Shown here piece after piece: positions 16,259 through 19,799 of a DNA stretch of 19,799 nucleotides; position 1 is the first letter of the stretch, and each line of letters starts with the position of its first letter. Position numbers and translations under genes: made by a program. A model generated the notes under the pieces. That model saw nothing but the letters and a program-made list of their open reading frames with translations. It did not search any database and was not told where the DNA came from. The DNA comes from Tritrichomonas foetus (lineage: Eukaryota; Parabasalia; Tritrichomonadida; Tritrichomonadidae), in NCBI GenBank assembly GCA_001839685.1, contig MLAK01000809.1, positions 40,329 to 60,127 on the forward strand. Direction: 5' to 3'.

Positions 16259-17698
16259 ATGATCAATTCTTCAAACGAATCTGATCTCACACGTGATGCA
16301 TTAAATGATAGAGTATTATCAACACCATTTAATAATCCGCAACAGCATGTTTTATCTGTAGATCAATTCGAACAATTAATTATTAATTTATCTGATTCAG
16401 ACAAAATGAAACCAGCTGGCGAATTTTTAAAACACTATTTTTCACATTTCCCGTTTACTTTCAGTACGACATATTTGAAAGTCCTTTTTGAATTTTATAA
16501 AAGTGAAAATCAGAAAAATTTAGAGCTGATTAGTTTGATTAGTGAAGTATTAACATCTCTTTTTTTGTATAATGACCAAAACATGTCTGTTTTTGAGGTG
16601 ATGAATGATGAAAATTTTTATAATTGCATTTGGGGATATATTGATTATGTTCCACAAGTCATGATTTTATTCAAATGGCTAATCAAAACATTTGATAGTG
16701 CTTTCCTATTTGCTTTGAATAATGAAATAATTGAAAAGTTATTAATTATTATTTTCCCTGAAAATTCCACAACTATTATTTTATTTGATTTTATATCTGC
16801 ATTTGCCCGATATACTCAATATTATGATCGTTTTTTTGATTTAATCAACTGCGTATGTAATATTACGTTCAGCACAATCAACATTGACATTTTTTCTTCT
16901 GGACTTTCATGTATCAGCGTTTTTTCGAAAAGATGCGCTGATATTGCACTTCAAGTATTTCGAAATCAAAGTTTTTTTGAATATTGTCAAATATTAAATA
17001 AAGACCGTCCAGACACTCTTCGGGTGATTATTCATTTTATTGACCAAACACTTCAAAATGCCCAAATTTTATCAAAAAATGGTCTAAGCGGCTGCCTGGG
17101 CTCTTTCCTCTCATCTCAATTTAATGATCAAAATACAAGTAATTATCTTAGTCCAAATAATAGGAATATTATTTTATGCATTTTTAATATAATTTGTATT
17201 TCTTTATCTATGAATGATGAATCTCTTCAAAAGATGTCCCTTCATGCACTTTCTTCATTAATTTTTGGTTCTCAATTAGTAAAATATTGTATATCGAATA
17301 ATTTACATCAATTGTTATTCAAGATAGCCAGGTCCGACTTTCCATTTTTATTTTTGATTGAAGTTTTTCGAACACTGAGTAGTTTGGTTGCATTTTCTGA
17401 TAAAGATGATACAAAAATTTTAATTGATATGGGTTACATTTCTTTGATTGAAGAACAAATTGAAATTATGTCCAAAATACCCAATATTATTATCAGTGCA
17501 CTAGAAAACATTGAATCACTTGGTGAGACTTACCAAGATGTTTCTAATTGGAGTGATTTGATATTTTCCAATGAAACTATTGTGAATCAACTTCAATTTA
17601 TAATTGATCATCCTTTAGAAGTTGAAGAAGATGATTATCATATTCCTGTTGATATTCATGCACGTGCTTTATTAGAAAGAAGAAGCGATTGCTTTTGA
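16259..17698 (+). CDS. Armadillo/HEAT-like alpha-solenoid protein, function unknown
   Basis: A 479-residue protein almost entirely made of amphipathic helices with a Leu/Ile/Phe-rich pattern, in repeating pairs or triples about 40 residues apart (for example SLISEVLTSLFLY, FDFISAFARYTQYY, DIALQVFRNQSFFEYC, MSLHALSSLIFGSQLVKYC, LIEVFRTLSSLVAFSD). This matches the degenerate armadillo-like proteins that are numerous in trichomonads. Residues 1-30 are polar, and the last 25 are acidic then basic (VEEDDYH ... ARALLERRSDCF). There is no signal peptide or TM segment, so a cytosolic or nuclear protein-binding role is inferred. The start at 16259 is the first ATG in the frame. I see no good initiator match in front, and the TTAA element ends 228 bases upstream, so its promoter may have been affected. 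Confidence 0.75.
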   Translation: MINSSNESDLTRDALNDRVLSTPFNNPQQHVLSVDQFEQLIINLSDSDKMKPAGEFLKHYFSHFPFTFSTTYLKVLFEFYKSENQKNLELISLISEVLTSLFLYNDQNMSVFEVMNDENFYNCIWGYIDYVPQVMILFKWLIKTFDSAFLFALNNEIIEKLLIIIFPENSTTIILFDFISAFARYTQYYDRFFDLINCVCNITFSTINIDIFSSGLSCISVFSKRCADIALQVFRNQSFFEYCQILNKDRPDTLRVIIHFIDQTLQNAQILSKNGLSGCLGSFLSSQFNDQNTSNYLSPNNRNIILCIFNIICISLSMNDESLQKMSLHALSSLIFGSQLVKYCISNNLHQLLFKIARSDFPFLFLIEVFRTLSSLVAFSDKDDTKILIDMGYISLIEEQIEIMSKIPNIIISALENIESLGETYQDVSNWSDLIFSNETIVNQLQFIIDHPLEVEEDDYHIPVDIHARALLERRSDCF

Positions 17699-17717
17699 TT
17701 TACACATTTTTGTTGTT

Positions 17718-17723
17718 AATAAA
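17718..17723 (+). terminator. AATAAA signal behind the armadillo-like gene
   Basis: TTAATAAAAATT lies ~20 bases after the TGA at 17696-17698, a plausible polyadenylation signal in the 211-base gap between convergent genes. Confidence 0.4.
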
Positions 17724-17909
17724 AATTGTTTGTATTCGTTGATATTAAATGTTATTTATTTATTAAATCATAAATTTTAAATTATTATCATTCTTGAAAG
17801 AAAGAAACACAAATATCAAAGAAAAATTGACAAGAAAGAATCAAAAAAGGACAAAAAGTCAAATTAAAAAATTCTAATTTTATACAACGGTAATTTGCAT
17901 GCAGTAAGC

Positions 17910-19112
17910 TTAATAACGATTAAATAATTTTGTAAATTTGGGAGATGATTTAAATATTCTTTTTCGAGGTGTTTTAATTGGTGAAGCTGTTGGAATGCTA
18001 TTTTCATTTCTATTTTCATTCCTATTATCATTCCTATTTTCATCCCTATTTTCAATCTTATTTTCTTTATTTGATGATTCTGTCCGATGAGGCTTTGCTA
18101 ATTTAATAGGACTTTTATGTCCAACAACTGGTGTAGCAGTCTTCATGATAATTTGATGAATCTCATTCCTAACTTTACTCATGTGAATAATTTTATAGAT
18201 TAGCTCTTTATCAGCTCCATCAGTGACTATATCGTTTTCAATTATACTCCTTATTTCGACATCATCTGTATTAATTGCATTATTAAATAATTCAATGATT
18301 TGGTCATCTTTATTTTCGAATGATTTAATCCATGGATGATTCCTAATCTCGGTAATTTTTATTCTGTTCGAAGGGTCTTTTTGCAGCATCTGTTTGAGTA
18401 GATCAATTAAGTGTTCAGACAATTGAGGAGGGAAAAATGGATTAACCATCACAACTCTTTTCAATTGCATTTCAATTGATGAACCATTAAAAGGCAATTT
18501 TCCAGTTGTCAAGGCATATAAAATAACTCCCATACTCCACACATCAACTGATGAATCATATTTGTTACCAAGAGCTATTTCTGGAGCTACGTAAGCTGGT
18601 GATCCAACCATTTCATCCATTAATTCATTATCTTCGAAAAAGCGGGAGAATCCAAAGTCAATAATTCGAATACGTTTATCTTTATCAAGTAAAATGTTTT
18701 CTAATTTGAGATCACGATGAACTATCTTCTTTTGTGTATGGAGATATTCAACTGCTGATAGGATTTGATGAAACATAAATCTGGCTTCGTTTTCTGTTAA
18801 TGATATTCTATTTTGTAAATAATTAAATAAGCATCCATTGTCGGCAAGTTCTGTAACGTGATAATAATAATCTTCATCTTCGAAAGCGGTAAATGAAGTG
18901 AGTAAGTATGGATGTTGTAATGAACTAACAATATTGAGTTCAGAATTATAATGACTAAGCGAATCTTCATCGACAGTTTTCGAAACACATTTAATTGCGA
19001 CCATATAATTGACTGTTTTATGTATTGCGGATTTGACTCTAGAAAATGCACCATTCCCTTGTTCTCCAAGTATTAAAAAGTCACCAATCGCACATTTCTC
19101 ATCAAGATTCAT
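17910..19112 (-). CDS. CAMK-like Ser/Thr protein kinase with Glu in the activation loop
   Basis: A 400-residue protein with a complete kinase domain (~9-262): Gly-rich loop GEQGNGAFSRV (16-26), VAIK with K41, alpha-C Glu 58, HRDLKLEN (132-139, D134, N139), DFGFS (152-156), GSPAYVAPE (170-178) and HPWI (259-262). The HPW end and GSPAY segment are those of CAMK/SNF1-type kinases. Activation-loop position -3 from the GSP Gly, Thr in AMPK, is Glu 167. After the domain comes a regulatory region (263-330) without a recognised UBA or calmodulin site. It is followed by an Asn/Arg/Glu repeat (353-371) and a basic Ser/Thr-Pro tail (SPIKTPRKRIFKSSPKF). The ATG at 19112 has an initiator match 5 bases upstream. 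Activity is expected; substrates are unknown. Confidence 0.9.
   Translation of the reverse strand: MNLDEKCAIGDFLILGEQGNGAFSRVKSAIHKTVNYMVAIKCVSKTVDEDSLSHYNSELNIVSSLQHPYLLTSFTAFEDEDYYYHVTELADNGCLFNYLQNRISLTENEARFMFHQILSAVEYLHTQKKIVHRDLKLENILLDKDKRIRIIDFGFSRFFEDNELMDEMVGSPAYVAPEIALGNKYDSSVDVWSMGVILYALTTGKLPFNGSSIEMQLKRVVMVNPFFPPQLSEHLIDLLKQMLQKDPSNRIKITEIRNHPWIKSFENKDDQIIELFNNAINTDDVEIRSIIENDIVTDGADKELIYKIIHMSKVRNEIHQIIMKTATPVVGHKSPIKLAKPHRTESSNKENKIENRDENRNDNRNENRNENSIPTASPIKTPRKRIFKSSPKFTKLFNRY
17999..18056 (-). repeat. 12-bp in-frame tandem repeat in the kinase gene
   Basis: About five copies of a 12-base unit (plus strand ATTTTCATTCCT and variants) encode NRNE/NRND repeats at residues 353-371. 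The reading frame is preserved, as expected for slippage in a tolerated linker. Confidence 0.75.
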
Positions 19113-19116
19113 GAAA

Positions 19117-19121
19117 TATGA
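19117..19121 (-). promoter_or_regulatory. Initiator (TCATA) of the kinase gene
   Basis: The coding strand reads CTCATATTTC then ATG; TCATA fits TCA(+1)YW with a 5' UTR of about 7 bases. Confidence 0.45.
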
Positions 19122-19799
19122 GATGAATCAATTGTTGTACGTTAAAGTATTCAAAAAGTTCGATCAAACATCAATATTCATCTCACGATTATCTTCATTT
19201 CCTTTTATTCAATGTTTTGTTAACTTCTTCTTTAGCTTTATTTGTTTCAACCAATAATAAAAGTCATTCTTTCTTAAAGATTAAAATTTAATTTTTTCTA
19301 TCATTTGTTAATTTCATCAGTAGACTCTCCTACAGATAAAAATTTAGATAAGTTGGTAAATTACCAACATGATATGTGTTCAAAGATAAAGGAAGAAAGA
19401 AAATTAACAAATATCAAAGACAAATCTTCAAGTGAATGGTGATTCTCATTTGATTTGGCATTACTTATGTTTTAACGATAAAGTATTCAATTTTATTTTC
19501 GAAGTGACTTTTTCTAGAATAACGATTATATGTTTTTGTGAATATTAGGTCAAAATTTGTTTAGAAAAAGTGATTCATTCTTAAAGAAAAGGTTAATTCT
19601 GGTCAAATTGTGATTCTGAACTCTCTTCCTACTGCATAAAAAGGTCTCAATAATTTCTGAATGAAACAGTATTGAGTTCTTTCCGATTTATCTCGATTAA
19701 TAAAGAATTTATTACTCAATGAACAATAATTTTCCTTTTTCTAATATTAAAATTCAATATATTTACATTTTAATTTGCACTATTCAAAAAACATGAACT
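19122..19799. other. Gene-free right end with traces of coding sequence
   Basis: About 680 bases with no intact gene. A 54-codon plus-strand run (19278-19442, ending TGA) reads as protein, including SVDSPTDKNLDKLVNYQHDM and KIKEERKLTNIKDKSSSEW. A second frame (~19406-19556) continues with VNGDSHLIWHYLCFNDKVF. Together they look like one frameshifted gene relic. I do not recognise it. Confidence 0.35.

Noticed and set aside
1..19799. tRNA, rRNA or spliceosomal intron
   Set aside because: No cloverleaf with the conserved GTTCRA box, no rRNA core segment and no GTAYGT...ACTAACACACAG intron pair was seen on either strand by eye.

Overview
The window looks like nuclear DNA from a parabasalid protist, most likely an AT-rich trichomonad such as Tritrichomonas (inference from gene content and style; no database search was possible). 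The evidence is uninterrupted eukaryotic genes in very AT-rich DNA, no trichomonad-type introns seen (GTAYGT...ACTAACACACAG), very short 5' leaders with initiator-like TCAYW sites, AATAAA/TAAA signals just after stop codons, and a typical family mix: Pmp-like beta-helix surface protein, CAMK-type kinase, Myb protein, armadillo-like protein and long low-complexity proteins.

Layout from left to right: a 14-bp tandem repeat at the left edge; a minus-strand beta-helix membrane protein (266-2176); a decayed gene (about 2294-2779, +); a minus-strand GT23/FUT8-like fucosyltransferase (2856-4118); a second decayed coding region (4121-4680, +); a plus-strand polytopic membrane protein (5002-6003); minus-strand two-repeat Myb protein (6458-7978); a possible relic (8207-8566, +); a 1219-residue pseudokinase with a very long Gln/Ser/Thr-rich tail (8631-12290, -); CK2 regulatory subunit beta (12752-13357, +); a small acidic chromo-barrel protein (13890-14513, -); an uncatalogued TTAA-flanked element with terminal inverted repeats (15049-16030) holding all six ambiguous bases of the window; an armadillo-like protein (16259-17698, +); a CAMK-like Ser/Thr kinase (17910-19112, -); and a gene-free right end with traces of decayed coding sequence.

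The genes do not form a pathway or operon. They are independently transcribed, alternate strands, and group loosely into signalling/chromatin functions (kinase, CK2 beta, pseudokinase, Myb, chromo barrel) and secretory/surface functions (fucosyltransferase, beta-helix protein, multi-pass protein). Three of them (5002, 12752, 14513) carry a copy of ACCGTTT, matching the M3 core promoter consensus of Trichomonas, shortly upstream.

The most interesting items are the TTAA-flanked element, the single-frame pseudogenes in intergenic DNA, the pseudokinase that has lost every catalytic residue, the kinase with Glu at the activation-loop Thr position, the CK2 beta lacking its acidic loop, and the palindromic M3 pair in front of the CK2 beta gene. 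No convincing wholly new multi-gene system is visible.
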